A stretch of 64,000 nucleotides of DNA from Burkholderiaceae bacterium. GTDB taxonomy: Bacteria; Pseudomonadota; Gammaproteobacteria; Burkholderiales; Burkholderiaceae_F. Of this stretch, positions 24,860 through 33,993 are shown in pieces. The notes below the pieces were generated by a model. That model saw nothing but the letters and a program-made list of their open reading frames with translations, did not search any database and was not told where the DNA came from. The position numbers and the translations under genes were made by a program. How positions within the stretch are numbered: position 1 is the first letter of the stretch; every line of letters starts with the position of its first letter. The stretch lies in contig JALHMQ010000002.1 of the NCBI GenBank assembly GCA_022843955.1, positions 1 through 64,000 of the forward strand. Reading direction: 5' to 3'.

Positions 24860-25771
24860 ATGGACATCAGGCAACTGCGTTATTTCGCGGCGGTGGCCCA
24901 GTCGGGACACCTGACGCGTGCTGCGGCATCCTTGGGTATCCAGCAGCCACCGCTCACCCAGCAACTGCATCGGCTCGAGGCGGAGATCGGCTTGGCGCTC
25001 TTTGAACGCCACCCCAAGGGCATGCGACTGACCGAGGCCGGGCAGGCCCTGCTGGTGGATGCGGAACGGCTCCTGGCCGACTTCGATGCGCTGCGCCAGC
25101 GGCTTCGCGAGCGCGCCGACGGCGAGCGGGGCACGCTGTCCGTCGCCTTCACCAGTTCTTCGGCGGCCCACCTCTTCACGCCGATGGCCCTGCGCGAGAT
25201 GCGCCATCACCACCCGCATGTGGACTTGCATCTCACTGAAGATCATGCGGGTGCCGTCATCGAGTCCGTGGATGCGGCCCGGCTGCACGCTGGTCTCATT
25301 CGCTGGCCCGTGTCGCAACCACCAGGCCTGCGATTCGAGACGCTGCTGCGCGAGCCGGTGATGCTGGCGTTTGCAGCCGACCATGCCCTGGCAAGGCTGC
25401 CTGCGGGCAAGCCGGTGCCGCTACGGTGCTTGCACGATGAGCCCCTGATCCTGGTGCGCCGGCCCGGGGCTCCCGGCCTGTATGCTCGATTGCTGGAGAT
25501 CTGCGAACGCGCGGGTGTCAGGCCTCGTGTAGTGGCCGAGGTAGAGCGCATGATGACCAACCTGAATCTGGTGGCTGCCGGAACCGGCCTGACGGTGGTT
25601 CCGGCTTCGATGAGCGGCCACCACCCGAACGCCATCCAGTACCGACGGCTTCAGGCGTCGGTACGCCTGGATGCACCGCTCACCCTGGTCACGCGCAAAG
25701 CCGATGTGTCGCCGCTGACGCGGCTGTTTGGCAACCGCCTGCGTGCTCTGGCCCGCCAATGGCCTGCCTGA
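24860..25771 (+). CDS. LysR-family transcriptional regulator
   Basis: A 303-residue regulator with the N-terminal winged helix-turn-helix (residues 1-60, MDIRQLRYFAAVAQSGHLTR, AAASLGIQQPPLTQQLHRLE, FERHPKGMRLTEAG) and a type-2 periplasmic-binding-like effector domain (about 90-295). The ATG at 24860 is chosen over 24812 since LysR proteins start at MDIRQLR. It overlaps the Bug-type gene by 13 nt and is divergent from the hydrolase gene; it likely controls one or both. The CatM/BenM-like N-terminus hints at aromatic or organic-acid effectors. Confidence 0.9.
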   Translation: MDIRQLRYFAAVAQSGHLTRAAASLGIQQPPLTQQLHRLEAEIGLALFERHPKGMRLTEAGQALLVDAERLLADFDALRQRLRERADGERGTLSVAFTSSSAAHLFTPMALREMRHHHPHVDLHLTEDHAGAVIESVDAARLHAGLIRWPVSQPPGLRFETLLREPVMLAFAADHALARLPAGKPVPLRCLHDEPLILVRRPGAPGLYARLLEICERAGVRPRVVAEVERMMTNLNLVAAGTGLTVVPASMSGHHPNAIQYRRLQASVRLDAPLTLVTRKADVSPLTRLFGNRLRALARQWPA

Positions 25772-26730
25772 CGCGCCGCGCGGCGCTGGGCTTCGCGCTG
25801 GCAAGCGCCCTGCCTGCTTGGGCTGCCACGGCCGCGCGCTGGCCAGTGCCCAGGCTAAGGCTGATGCTGGCCTACCCGCCCGGCGGCATTTCTGACCGCC
25901 TGGGCCAGGATCTGGCTGCCCGCCTGCGCCGCAACTTCGGCCTGACCGTGTTCGCAGACTACAGGCCGGGCGCAGGCGGTACCTTGGCCATGGAGCGGCT
26001 GTCGCAGGCGCCTGGCGACGGCAGCGTGCTGCTGCTGAGCGCGGTCACACCGCTGACACTGGCGCCCTGGTTGGGAACTCTGCGCTACGACCCGGTGCGC
26101 GATGTCGCGCCCTTGCGTGCCCTGGTGGACACGCCTGTGTTGTTGGTGGGCTCGCCCAAGCTGCAGGCTCAGGACTGGGCGGGCATGGTCGAACAGGCCC
26201 GCACCCAGGCGGGCGGCCTGCGCTGGGCCACTTCAGGGGTTGCCAGCACGGGACACCTGGTAATGGAGCAGGTGCGCCTGGACACACGGGCACCGTTCGT
26301 CCATGTGCCCTATGCGGGAGGTGGGCGGCAGCTGCAGGATGCACTGGCCGGGCACTTTGAGCTGCTCAGCACGAACCTCGCGGCAGACCAGCTGGCCTGG
26401 CTACAGCAGGGGCGCCTGAAGGCCCTGGCACTGGGTGCGCCCACCCGCCACCCGATGCTCCCCGAGCTGCCCACGCTGAGCGAGCTGGGACACCCAGCGG
26501 CCAACCGGTGGTCGACCTTCGGTCTGTTTGCTCCGGGCGCGATGTCGCCAGCCCTGCGCCAACGTTTGCATGGGCTGCTTGCTGAAGCCCTGGACGATGA
26601 TTGGCAAGCTTTCGTGCGCAGCCAGCACAGCGAGCCTGCCTCGGTGGGTGGTGAGCGTTTCGCTACATGGCTGGCAGAGTCGTCGCGCCGCACCCGGCAG
26701 CTCGTGAACGAGCCGGGCTTCGCCCGCTGA
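25759..26730 (+). CDS. Bug-family (TctC-like) periplasmic solute-binding protein
   Basis: A 323-residue tripartite tricarboxylate transporter-type binding protein. Signal peptide (RRAALGFALASALPAWAATAA) with a twin-Arg-like RR. Family motifs YPPGGISDRLGQDLAARLRR, DYRPGAGGTLAMERLSQAPGD and VPYAGGGRQLQDALAG are clear. No TctA/TctB membrane genes are nearby, as is common for the many orphan Bug genes of Burkholderiales. It overlaps the LysR stop by 13 nt, so the two are coupled. Ligand unknown. Confidence 0.88.
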   Translation: MACLTRRAALGFALASALPAWAATAARWPVPRLRLMLAYPPGGISDRLGQDLAARLRRNFGLTVFADYRPGAGGTLAMERLSQAPGDGSVLLLSAVTPLTLAPWLGTLRYDPVRDVAPLRALVDTPVLLVGSPKLQAQDWAGMVEQARTQAGGLRWATSGVASTGHLVMEQVRLDTRAPFVHVPYAGGGRQLQDALAGHFELLSTNLAADQLAWLQQGRLKALALGAPTRHPMLPELPTLSELGHPAANRWSTFGLFAPGAMSPALRQRLHGLLAEALDDDWQAFVRSQHSEPASVGGERFATWLAESSRRTRQLVNEPGFAR

Positions 26731-27185
26731 TGGGGGCCGCCGCGCGGCGGCCGTGTCCTGTCCGCCGCGCTGCCCGTCAATGGCGCCTTTGCCACCCGCC
26801 GCCATACCAGCGGCTCGACAGCGGCTTGGGGAACTGCTGCCCCGCTTTGCCGTTTCCTCTGGCGCCGCGCCCGATGACCATGGATGCCGCTGCACCTCAT
26901 TCCCTGGCTTCGCCGATTGTGCGCGGCCGTCTGCGCCCCGACCTTCCCACCACACAGCGCTGGCCGCACGGCGCCTAGCCGGGATCGGCTTCGCCACCTG
27001 AGCCGCGCCGGACGTCGCCGACCAGCGCAGACATGCATCAGCGCGGGCGCCAAACTCAAGCAGTTAATGTCGACTCAGCGCGGTCCTCCAGCCTGACTTG
27101 GACGTCCATCAGGGTGACCAAAACTCGCTGGCCTACCGTGGCCGATCAACACGCCTGAAAGCGGCCTGCCGCGGATGACCAGTCC

Positions 27186-27259
27186 TGGCCGCAAGTCGAA
27201 GTCACCAGCGCGCCGCAATGCCGACATTCCAGCCGATCTGAAGCGCGGCGTCTAGCGTT
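27186..27259 (+). repeat. Degenerate intergenic repeat, copy 2
   Basis: Similar to 13300-13374 in the same orientation, sharing GACATTCCAGCCGAT and a following GGCGTC-AGCGTT with scattered mismatches. Confidence 0.6.
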
Positions 27260-27293
27260 GCTGTGTGGCGCGCAGTCATGGCCTGCAGCCCGT

Positions 27294-27342
27294 CCAGTTT
27301 GCGAATGTATTGACCAGTTTTCGAATGTAACTGGCGAGAACA
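27294..27342 (+). repeat. Inverted repeat, right copy, with two 20-bp-period subrepeats
   Basis: CCAGTTTGCGAATGTA (27294-27309) and CCAGTTTTCGAATGTA (27314-27329) are direct repeats spaced 20 bp, followed by ACTGGCGAGAACA, which ends with CA at 27342. The last 29 bases are the inverse of 13755-13783. Repeated sites just inside a TG/CA end are typical of several DDE transposon families. Confidence 0.65.
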
Positions 27343-27354
27343 GCGGCTCGCGCA

Positions 27355-27396
27355 TTGACGTGACCAATCGGTCACATTTCAATCAAGCGCTTGATT
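27355..27396 (+). promoter_or_regulatory. tetR-efflux promoter with two TetR-type operators
   Basis: TTGACG (27355-27360) and TTCAAT (27378-27383) are spaced 17 bp as -35/-10. An inverted repeat GTGACC-AATC-GGTCAC (27360-27375) lies between them and a perfect 16-bp palindrome AATCAAGCGCTTGATT (27381-27396) covers the -10/start region. Both are of a size bound by TetR dimers. The start codon is 22 bp downstream, so autorepression of the operon is likely. Confidence 0.6.
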
Positions 27397-27417
27397 CACG
27401 TGCTATCTTGCATCGCC

Positions 27418-28230
27418 ATGTCACCCCGCCCCCAGGCGCACGACGCGCCCGCCCCTGGCCTGCCCCCCACCGCGCCGCACAGCGCGCGCGAGCAGTTGAT
27501 TCGTCACGCGACGCCGATCTTCGCGAGCAAGGGCTTCGTGGCGGCCAGCACGCGGGAGATCTGCGACGCCGCGGGCGTCAACGTGGCGTCGATCCACTAT
27601 CACTTCGGCGACAAGGAAGGCCTCTATCGCGCGGTGCTGCTGCATCCGGTGCGCGAGATGGCGGCCGCCTTCGGCGCGTTCGACGATCCGGCGCTGGATT
27701 TCGAGTCGGCGCTGCGCATGTTCCTGGCGCCGTTCATTGCGACCCCCTCGGCCGAGCACGATGCAGCGTTCGACGCGCACGTGATGAAGATCCACATGCG
27801 CGAGATGCTGGAGCCATCGGCGGCGTTTCGCGAGATCGTCGAGCAGGGCATCGCACCACTGCACCAGGCGGTGTGCGGCGTGGTGGCGCGCCACTGCGGC
27901 CTGCCGCAGCCCGATGACGACATCCACCAGCTGGTGTTCGCGCTGGTGGCGATGGCCAACGATTACTGCATGTCACGCGAGTTCATGAAGCTGCTCGCGC
28001 CCGGCGTGCTCGACCGTCCACGGGCGAACGAGCTGATCCTCGAACGCCTGGTGGGCTACAGCCGTGCGCTGCTCGATCACGAGATCAGGCGCCGGCAGCC
28101 GGCCGGCCCGCCCCCGGCAAAGCGAGCCGCAACGCCAACCGCGCGCGGCAAGCAACACACGAGCAACAACCCGACGCTCAAATCAGGCCATGACCCGCAA
28201 CCCCGAACCCGATCAGCGCGCAAGCGTTAG
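27418..28230 (+). CDS. TetR-family repressor (CecR/CerR-like C-terminal domain)
   Basis: A 270-residue regulator with a TetR helix-turn-helix (residues about 25-70: REQLIRHATPIFASKGFVAA, STREICDAAGVNVASIHYHF, GDKEGLY) and a ligand domain with the CecR-like pattern HMREMLEPSAAFREIVEQGI. A long basic C-terminal tail (about 230-270) extends beyond the fold and overlaps the next gene by 41 nt. ATG 27418 is preferred over 27391, which lies near the operator. It heads an RND efflux operon and probably represses it. Confidence 0.88.
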   Translation: MSPRPQAHDAPAPGLPPTAPHSAREQLIRHATPIFASKGFVAASTREICDAAGVNVASIHYHFGDKEGLYRAVLLHPVREMAAAFGAFDDPALDFESALRMFLAPFIATPSAEHDAAFDAHVMKIHMREMLEPSAAFREIVEQGIAPLHQAVCGVVARHCGLPQPDDDIHQLVFALVAMANDYCMSREFMKLLAPGVLDRPRANELILERLVGYSRALLDHEIRRRQPAGPPPAKRAATPTARGKQHTSNNPTLKSGHDPQPRTRSARKR

Positions 28231-29671
28231 CCGCCGACCCGCTCATTTCACGCTCGCCGCCGCTGTTGCCACCGCAGCGCTGGCCGGCTGTGCGCTGACG
28301 CCGCCCGGCCCGGCACCTACGCCTGCCACACCCACGACATGGCAGGCACCGCTGCCCGCGTCGACCGCACCCCACGATGGCAGCGTGGGTGCCCTCACGC
28401 AGTGGTGGTCACAGTTCGACGACCCGCTGCTGGCGCGCCTGGTCGACGCCACCCAGCGCAGCCACGGCGACCTGGCGCAGGCGGCCGCCCGCATCGAGCA
28501 GGCGCGCGCCAACACCCGCATCGCCGGCGCCAGTGCGTGGCCGGCGTTGAATGCCGGCGCCAATGCAACGCGCGCGCGCATCGAGGTGCCGCCGCCGCAG
28601 GCCACCACCACCAGCACCGGGGTCGGCCTAGACATGCTGTGGGAGATCGATGTGTTCGGCGTCACCCGCAGCAACGTGGCGGCGGCGCGGGCCCGCGTCG
28701 AGGGCGCTGCGGCCAGCTGGCACGACCTGCGCGTGAGCCTGGCGGCCGAGACCGCCACCACCTACATCGGCTACCGCGCCTGCGAGGCGCTGGTCGATGT
28801 CTACACGCAGGACACGACGTCGCAGAGGCGCACCGCCGAACTTACCGGCATCAAGTCCGGTGCCGGGCTGGAATCACCCGCCAACGCCGCCCTCGCCAAT
28901 GCCAGCGCGGCCGATGCGAGCAACCGCCTGATCGCGCAGCGCGCCGACTGCGACGTGCAGGTCAAGGCGCTGGTGGCGCTCACCGGCCTGGCCGAGCCCG
29001 ACTTGCGCACGCAACTGGACACGCGCCGCGCGCGCCTGCCGCAACCGGCGGTGTTCGCCGTGGATCGCGTGCCGGCGCAGTTGCTGATGCAGCGCCCTGA
29101 CCTGGCGGCACTCGAGCGCGAGGCACGGGCCGCCTCCGGCGAGGTCGGCGCCGCGCAGGCTGACCGCTGGCCGCGGCTGTCGCTCGCGGGCACGGTGTCG
29201 CTGGCGAGTGCGCGCAGCGGTGGCGCCAGCTTCAATGGCACCAACTGGTCGATCGGCCCGGCGCTGTCGTTGCCGCTGTTTGACGCCGGCCGCCGCGCCG
29301 CGCAGGTCGATGCGGCACGCGCCCGCTACGACGAGGCTGCGGCTCGCTACCGACAGCGCGCTACCGAAGCCGTGCGAGAAGTCGAGCAGGCGCTCGTGCT
29401 GCTGGACGCCGCCACCCGTCGCGAGGCCGATGCGCTGATCGCCGCGCAGGGGTTTCGTCAATTCTTCGATGCCGCGCAGGCGCGCTTCGATGTCGGTTCG
29501 GAGTCGCTGCTCGACCTGGAGAGTGCGCGCCGCAACGCGCTGCTGGCCGCCGCCGCCCTGGTCGGCGTGCAGCGCGAGCGCGTGACCGCGTGGGTGACGC
29601 TGTATCGCGCGGTCGGCGGCGGCTTCGCAGCCACTACCGACGCCCCAACCCAAGTTTCCGCCAACAGGTGA
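28190..29671 (+). CDS. Outer-membrane efflux lipoprotein (NodT/OprM family)
   Basis: A 493-residue TolC-type channel of an RND pump. The N-terminus has a signal peptide with lipobox ALAGC (Cys about 29), then the NodT/OprM pattern TWQAPLP...LTQWWSQFDDPLLARLVDATQ, central GLDMLWEIDVFG and AQLLMQRPDLAALEREARAA, and C-terminal SLPLFDAGRRAAQVDAA. The ATG at 28190 lies inside the tetR tail; the next gene starts 5 nt after its stop. Probably acts with the adaptor and pump encoded next. Confidence 0.9.
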   Translation: MTRNPEPDQRASVSRRPAHFTLAAAVATAALAGCALTPPGPAPTPATPTTWQAPLPASTAPHDGSVGALTQWWSQFDDPLLARLVDATQRSHGDLAQAAARIEQARANTRIAGASAWPALNAGANATRARIEVPPPQATTTSTGVGLDMLWEIDVFGVTRSNVAAARARVEGAAASWHDLRVSLAAETATTYIGYRACEALVDVYTQDTTSQRRTAELTGIKSGAGLESPANAALANASAADASNRLIAQRADCDVQVKALVALTGLAEPDLRTQLDTRRARLPQPAVFAVDRVPAQLLMQRPDLAALEREARAASGEVGAAQADRWPRLSLAGTVSLASARSGGASFNGTNWSIGPALSLPLFDAGRRAAQVDAARARYDEAAARYRQRATEAVREVEQALVLLDAATRREADALIAAQGFRQFFDAAQARFDVGSESLLDLESARRNALLAAAALVGVQRERVTAWVTLYRAVGGGFAATTDAPTQVSANR

Positions 29672-29676
29672 TCCGC

Positions 29677-30825
29677 ATGTCCGTTTACTTCCAACGCACC
29701 ACCCCGCGCCTGCTGCTGGCTACCGCGGTCGTCGTGATCGGCGCCGCGGCCCTGTGGTCGCTCACCTCGAACGCGCAGGACGGCAAGGCCGACGCGGCCA
29801 AGAAGGCCGCCGCGGCACGCCCCGCACTCACCGTCACCCTGGTGGCGCCGCAAGTCGTCGACTGGCCGCAGGTGGTGGCCGCCAACGGCAACGTGGTCGC
29901 CTGGCAGGAAGCGGTGATCGGTGCCGAGATCAGCGGCTACCGGCTCACCGACGTGCTGGTCAACGTGGGCGACGTGGTGAAGAAAGGCCAGTTGCTGGCG
30001 CGCGTGTCCGACACGACCGTGCAGGCGGAGCTGGCGCAGGCGCGCGCCGCTGCCGCGGAAGCGGAAGCCACGCTGGCCGAGGCCCGCGCCAATGCCGATC
30101 GCGCCCGCCAGATCCAGGCCACCGGCGCGCTGTCGGCGCAGCAGATCAATCAGTACCTGACCGCCGAGCAGACCGCGCTGGCACGCTTGAATGCGGCGCA
30201 GGCCCGCGTGCAGGCCGACCAGCTGCGCCTGGCGCAGACGCGCGTGGTGGCGCCTGACGACGGCGTGATCTCGGCGCGCGGCGCCACCGTCGGCTCGCTG
30301 GCGCAGCCGGGGCAGGAACTGTTCCACCTGATCCGTGGCGGTCGGCTGGAGTGGCGCGCCGAAGTGACGTCAGAGGAACTGGCGCGCATCAAGCCGGGGA
30401 TGAGCGCGCAGCTGGCGCTGCCCGGCAGCGAAGGTCAGCGCGTGACCGGCAAGGTGCGCACGGTGGCGCCCACGGTCGACCCGCAGACGCGCAATGCGCT
30501 GGTGTATGTGGACCTGCCGCGCGACAGCGGCGCCCGCGCCGGCATGTTCGCGCGCGGTCAGCTGGAACTCGGGCGCGCGCCGGCGCTGACGCTGCCGCAG
30601 ACCGCCGTGCTGATGCGCGACGGCTTTGCCTTCGTCTACCGCGTCGGCAACGACAACCGGGTCGACGAGGTCAAGGTCGACACCGGCCGCCGCAACGGCG
30701 ACCGGGTGGAGATCGTGCGCGGGCTGGCGCCGGCCACACCGGTGGTTGCCACCGGCACCGGCTTCCTGAACGCCGGCGATGTGGTGCGCGTGGTCGAGGC
30801 GCCGGCGCAGACCGCCAGCAAGTGA
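29677..30825 (+). CDS. RND efflux periplasmic adaptor (HlyD/AcrA family)
   Basis: A 382-residue membrane-fusion protein. N-terminal signal/anchor (LLLATAVVVIGAAALWSL), lipoyl halves VIGAEISGYRLTDVLVNVGDVVKKGQ and APDDGVISARGATVGSLAQPG flanking a coiled-coil hairpin (about 110-180, Ala/Glu/Arg-rich), then beta-barrel and membrane-proximal domains. ATG 29677 is preferred; longer frames lack a signal. The RND gene follows after 30 nt. Confidence 0.9.
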   Translation: MSVYFQRTTPRLLLATAVVVIGAAALWSLTSNAQDGKADAAKKAAAARPALTVTLVAPQVVDWPQVVAANGNVVAWQEAVIGAEISGYRLTDVLVNVGDVVKKGQLLARVSDTTVQAELAQARAAAAEAEATLAEARANADRARQIQATGALSAQQINQYLTAEQTALARLNAAQARVQADQLRLAQTRVVAPDDGVISARGATVGSLAQPGQELFHLIRGGRLEWRAEVTSEELARIKPGMSAQLALPGSEGQRVTGKVRTVAPTVDPQTRNALVYVDLPRDSGARAGMFARGQLELGRAPALTLPQTAVLMRDGFAFVYRVGNDNRVDEVKVDTGRRNGDRVEIVRGLAPATPVVATGTGFLNAGDVVRVVEAPAQTASK

Positions 30826-30855
30826 TGCCGCAATGAACGTCTACCGGACACGGTC

Positions 30856-33800
30856 ATGAACTTTTCCACCTGGTCGATCAAGAACCCGATCCCGTCGGTG
30901 ATGCTGTTCATCATGCTGACGGTGGTCGGCCTGATGTCGTTCAAGGCGCTCACGATCCAGCAGTTCCCGGACATCGAGCTGCCGTCGGTCACCGTGACCG
31001 CCAGCCTGCCGGGTGCGGCGCCGTCACAGATGGAGACCGAGGTCGCGCGCAAGATCGAGAACGCGATCGCCACCCTGGATGGCGTGAAGAACGTCTACTC
31101 GAAGAGCCAGGACGGCGTCAGCTCCATCACGGTCGAGTTCCGCCTGGAAAAGCCGATCCAGGAAGCCGTCGACGACGTGCGTGATGCGGTGGCGCGGGTG
31201 CGCTCGGACCTGCCGGCCGACCTGCGCGACCCGGTGATCCAGCGCATGAGTCTGGCCGGCGCGCCGATCCTCACCTACGCCCTGGCTTCCGAGCGCATGG
31301 ACGCCGAGCAGCTGTCGTGGTTCATCGACGACCTGGTGACCAAGACCATGCTGGCGGTGCGCGGCGTCGGCGCGGTGTCGCGCGTGGGTGGCGTCAGCCG
31401 CGAGGTGCGGGTCGAGCTGGACCCCGGCCGGATGCTGGCGCTCAACGCCACCGCGGCCGACATCTCGCGCCAGCTGCGCCAGGTGCAGCAGGAGGCCAGC
31501 GGCGGCCGCGCCGACGTCGGCGGCATGGAGCAGTCGGTGCGCACCGTGGGCACGGTGCGCTCGGCGGCGGAGATCGGCGCGATGGACATCGTGCTGTCCG
31601 ACGGTCGTCGCATCCGCCTGGATCAGGTGGCGCGCGTGTTCGACACCGTGGCCGAGCCGCGCAGCGTGGCGCTGCTCAACGGCGCGCCGGTGGTCGGCTT
31701 CGAGGTGGTGCGCAGCCGCGGTGCCGGCGAGGTGGAGGTGGCCGACGGCGTCAAGGCCGCGCTCGACCGCCTGGTCGCCGCGCATCCGGACCTGAAGGTC
31801 ACCGAGGCGTTCAACAACGTCGATCAGGTGTATGACAACTTCGTCGGCTCGATGTGGTTGCTGATAGAGGGCTCGCTCCTGGCCGTGGTCGTGGTCTGGT
31901 TCTTCCTGCGCGACTGGCGCGCCACGTTCGTGGCGGCGGTGGCGCTGCCGCTGTCGATCATCCCGACCTTCGGCGCGATGTACCTGCTGGGCTTCTCGCT
32001 CAACGTGGTGACGCTGCTGGCGCTGAGTCTCGTGGTCGGCATCCTGGTCGACGATGCGATCGTCGAGATCGAGAACATCGTGCGCCACATGCGCATGGGC
32101 AAGACGCCGATGCAGGCCGCGATCGAGGCGGCCGACGAGATCGGCCTGGCGGTGATCGCCACCACCTTCACGCTGATCGCGGTGTTCCTGCCAACCGCGT
32201 TCATGCCCGGCATCGCCGGCAAGTTCTTCGTGCAGTTCGGCTGGACCGCGGCGATCGCGGTGTTCTTCTCGCTGGTGGTGGCGCGCCTGCTGACACCGAT
32301 GATGGCGGCCTACATCCTGCACCTGCCCAAAAAGGACCACGGCGAGCCCACCTGGATCCCGCACTACCTGAAGCTGGCCCGCTGGTGCCTGAAGAACCGC
32401 CTCCTGACGCTGGCAGCCACGGCGGCGTTCGTCGCGATCTCGTTCGGGCCGCTGTATGCCGGCTGGATGCAGGGCGGCTTCATCCCGCCCGCCGATCCGG
32501 CGCAGACGCAGGTCACGCTGACCCTGCCGCCCGGCAGCACGCTGGCGCAGACACGCGAGACGGCCGAGGCGGCGCGCGCGATCATCACGCGCAACCCGCA
32601 TGTGCGCTCGGTGTACACGGCGATCGGCGGCGGCGCCACCGGCAGCGATCCGTTTGCCGCGCAAGGCGCGGCCGAGGTGCGCAGGGCGGCGCTGACGATC
32701 AAGCTTTCACCTCGCGAGGAACGGCCCGGCGTCTCGCAGCAGCGGATCGACAAGGAGTTCTCGGAGGCACTGCAAGTGCTGCCGGGTGCGCGCATCAATG
32801 TTGGCCTGCTCGGCGCGAGCACACCGCTGCAGATCGCGCTCGCCGCCGATGACTCGCGCGTATTGGTGGAACACGCCCGCATCGTGGAGCGCGACCTTCG
32901 CACCATCCCGGGCATCGGTGCAGTGACGCCGAGTACGGACTTGGCGCGGCCCGAACTGGTGATCCGCCCCGACTTCGCGCGCATGGCCGACCTCGGCGTG
33001 ACCTCGGCCGCCGTGGCCGACACGCTGCGCGTGGCCACCGCCGGCGACTACGACCAGGGACTGGCCAAACTCAACCTGTCGCAGCGGCAGATCCCGATCG
33101 TGGTCAAGCTGCCACCCGAAGCGCGCCAGGACCTGGATCTCCTGCGCAAGCTCACCGTGCCCGGCAAGCACGGGCCGGTGGAGATCTCGCAGGTGGCGCA
33201 GGTGACGATCGACAGCGGCCCGGCGGCGATCGACCGCCTGAACCGATCGCGCAGCGTGACCTTCAACATCGAGTTGCAGGATCAGCCGCTCAATCTGGTG
33301 CAGGAGCAGGCCTTCGCGCTGGCGAGCCTGGCCATTCCGCCCGCCGGCGTGAGCGCGCGCGTGCTCGGCGATGCCGAGGCCAACGCCGAACTGCAGACGG
33401 GCTTCAGCGTGGCCATGCTCACCGGCGTGATGTGCATCTACATCGTGCTGGTGCTGCTGTTCGGCGGCTTTGCACAGCCCATCACCGCGCTCGGCGCACT
33501 GGTGCTGTCGGTGCCGGGGGCGTTCCTGGCGCTGTTCGTCACCGGCACCGACATCACGATGCCGGCGCTGATCGGTCTCATCATGCTGATGGGCATCGCC
33601 ACCAAGAACTCGATCCTGCTGATCGACTACGTGATCCTGGCGCGCAACGGTGTCGATGGCGGGCCGCCGCTGAACCGCTGGGACGCGGTGATCGACGCCT
33701 GCCGCAAGCGCGCGCGGCCGATCATCATGACCACGCTGGCGATGGGCGCCGGCATGATGCCGATCGCTCTCGGTTTCGGCACCGACCCGAGTTTCCGCGC

Positions 33801-33993
33801 ACCGATGGCGATCGTGGTGATCGGCGGCCTCATCACCTCGACCTTCCTGTCGCTGCTGGTGATCCCGGTCGTCTACACCTTCGTCGATGACGCGATCAAC
33901 CTCATCAAGCGCCTGCTCGGGCGCGCCCAGGTGAGCCCGGAGCAGCGCGGCAGCCTGCCGCCTGCCCGCCCTGCCGAAGGAGCCGCCGAATGA
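30856..33993 (+). CDS. RND-family multidrug efflux permease (HAE1/AcrB type)
   Basis: A 1045-residue inner-membrane pump with 12 helices and two large periplasmic loops. N-terminus MNFSTWSIKNPIPSVMLF; TM4 proton-relay Asp pair in GILVDDAIVEIENI; TM10 Lys in IGLIMLMGIATKNSILLIDY; porter motifs GAAPSQMETEVARKIENAI and TLPPGSTLAQTRETAEAA. It is HAE1-like, not the metal (HME) type, because the HME TM4 motif is absent. Drug or organic-compound export with the adjacent adaptor and channel is expected. The stop overlaps the next start as ATGA. Confidence 0.93.
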   Translation: MNFSTWSIKNPIPSVMLFIMLTVVGLMSFKALTIQQFPDIELPSVTVTASLPGAAPSQMETEVARKIENAIATLDGVKNVYSKSQDGVSSITVEFRLEKPIQEAVDDVRDAVARVRSDLPADLRDPVIQRMSLAGAPILTYALASERMDAEQLSWFIDDLVTKTMLAVRGVGAVSRVGGVSREVRVELDPGRMLALNATAADISRQLRQVQQEASGGRADVGGMEQSVRTVGTVRSAAEIGAMDIVLSDGRRIRLDQVARVFDTVAEPRSVALLNGAPVVGFEVVRSRGAGEVEVADGVKAALDRLVAAHPDLKVTEAFNNVDQVYDNFVGSMWLLIEGSLLAVVVVWFFLRDWRATFVAAVALPLSIIPTFGAMYLLGFSLNVVTLLALSLVVGILVDDAIVEIENIVRHMRMGKTPMQAAIEAADEIGLAVIATTFTLIAVFLPTAFMPGIAGKFFVQFGWTAAIAVFFSLVVARLLTPMMAAYILHLPKKDHGEPTWIPHYLKLARWCLKNRLLTLAATAAFVAISFGPLYAGWMQGGFIPPADPAQTQVTLTLPPGSTLAQTRETAEAARAIITRNPHVRSVYTAIGGGATGSDPFAAQGAAEVRRAALTIKLSPREERPGVSQQRIDKEFSEALQVLPGARINVGLLGASTPLQIALAADDSRVLVEHARIVERDLRTIPGIGAVTPSTDLARPELVIRPDFARMADLGVTSAAVADTLRVATAGDYDQGLAKLNLSQRQIPIVVKLPPEARQDLDLLRKLTVPGKHGPVEISQVAQVTIDSGPAAIDRLNRSRSVTFNIELQDQPLNLVQEQAFALASLAIPPAGVSARVLGDAEANAELQTGFSVAMLTGVMCIYIVLVLLFGGFAQPITALGALVLSVPGAFLALFVTGTDITMPALIGLIMLMGIATKNSILLIDYVILARNGVDGGPPLNRWDAVIDACRKRARPIIMTTLAMGAGMMPIALGFGTDPSFRAPMAIVVIGGLITSTFLSLLVIPVVYTFVDDAINLIKRLLGRAQVSPEQRGSLPPARPAEGAAE

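Larger units (their letters stand above)
26731..27417. other. Gene-free region with hairpin, repeats and tetR promoter
   Basis: About 690 bp. It starts with a GC-only palindrome (26735-26752, GGCCGCC around GCGC) just after the Bug gene. It carries the second degenerate repeat copy (27186-27259), a pair of 16-nt direct repeats (27294-27309 and 27314-27329), the right inverted-repeat end (27314-27342) and the tetR control region. No ORF here is convincing. Confidence 0.6.
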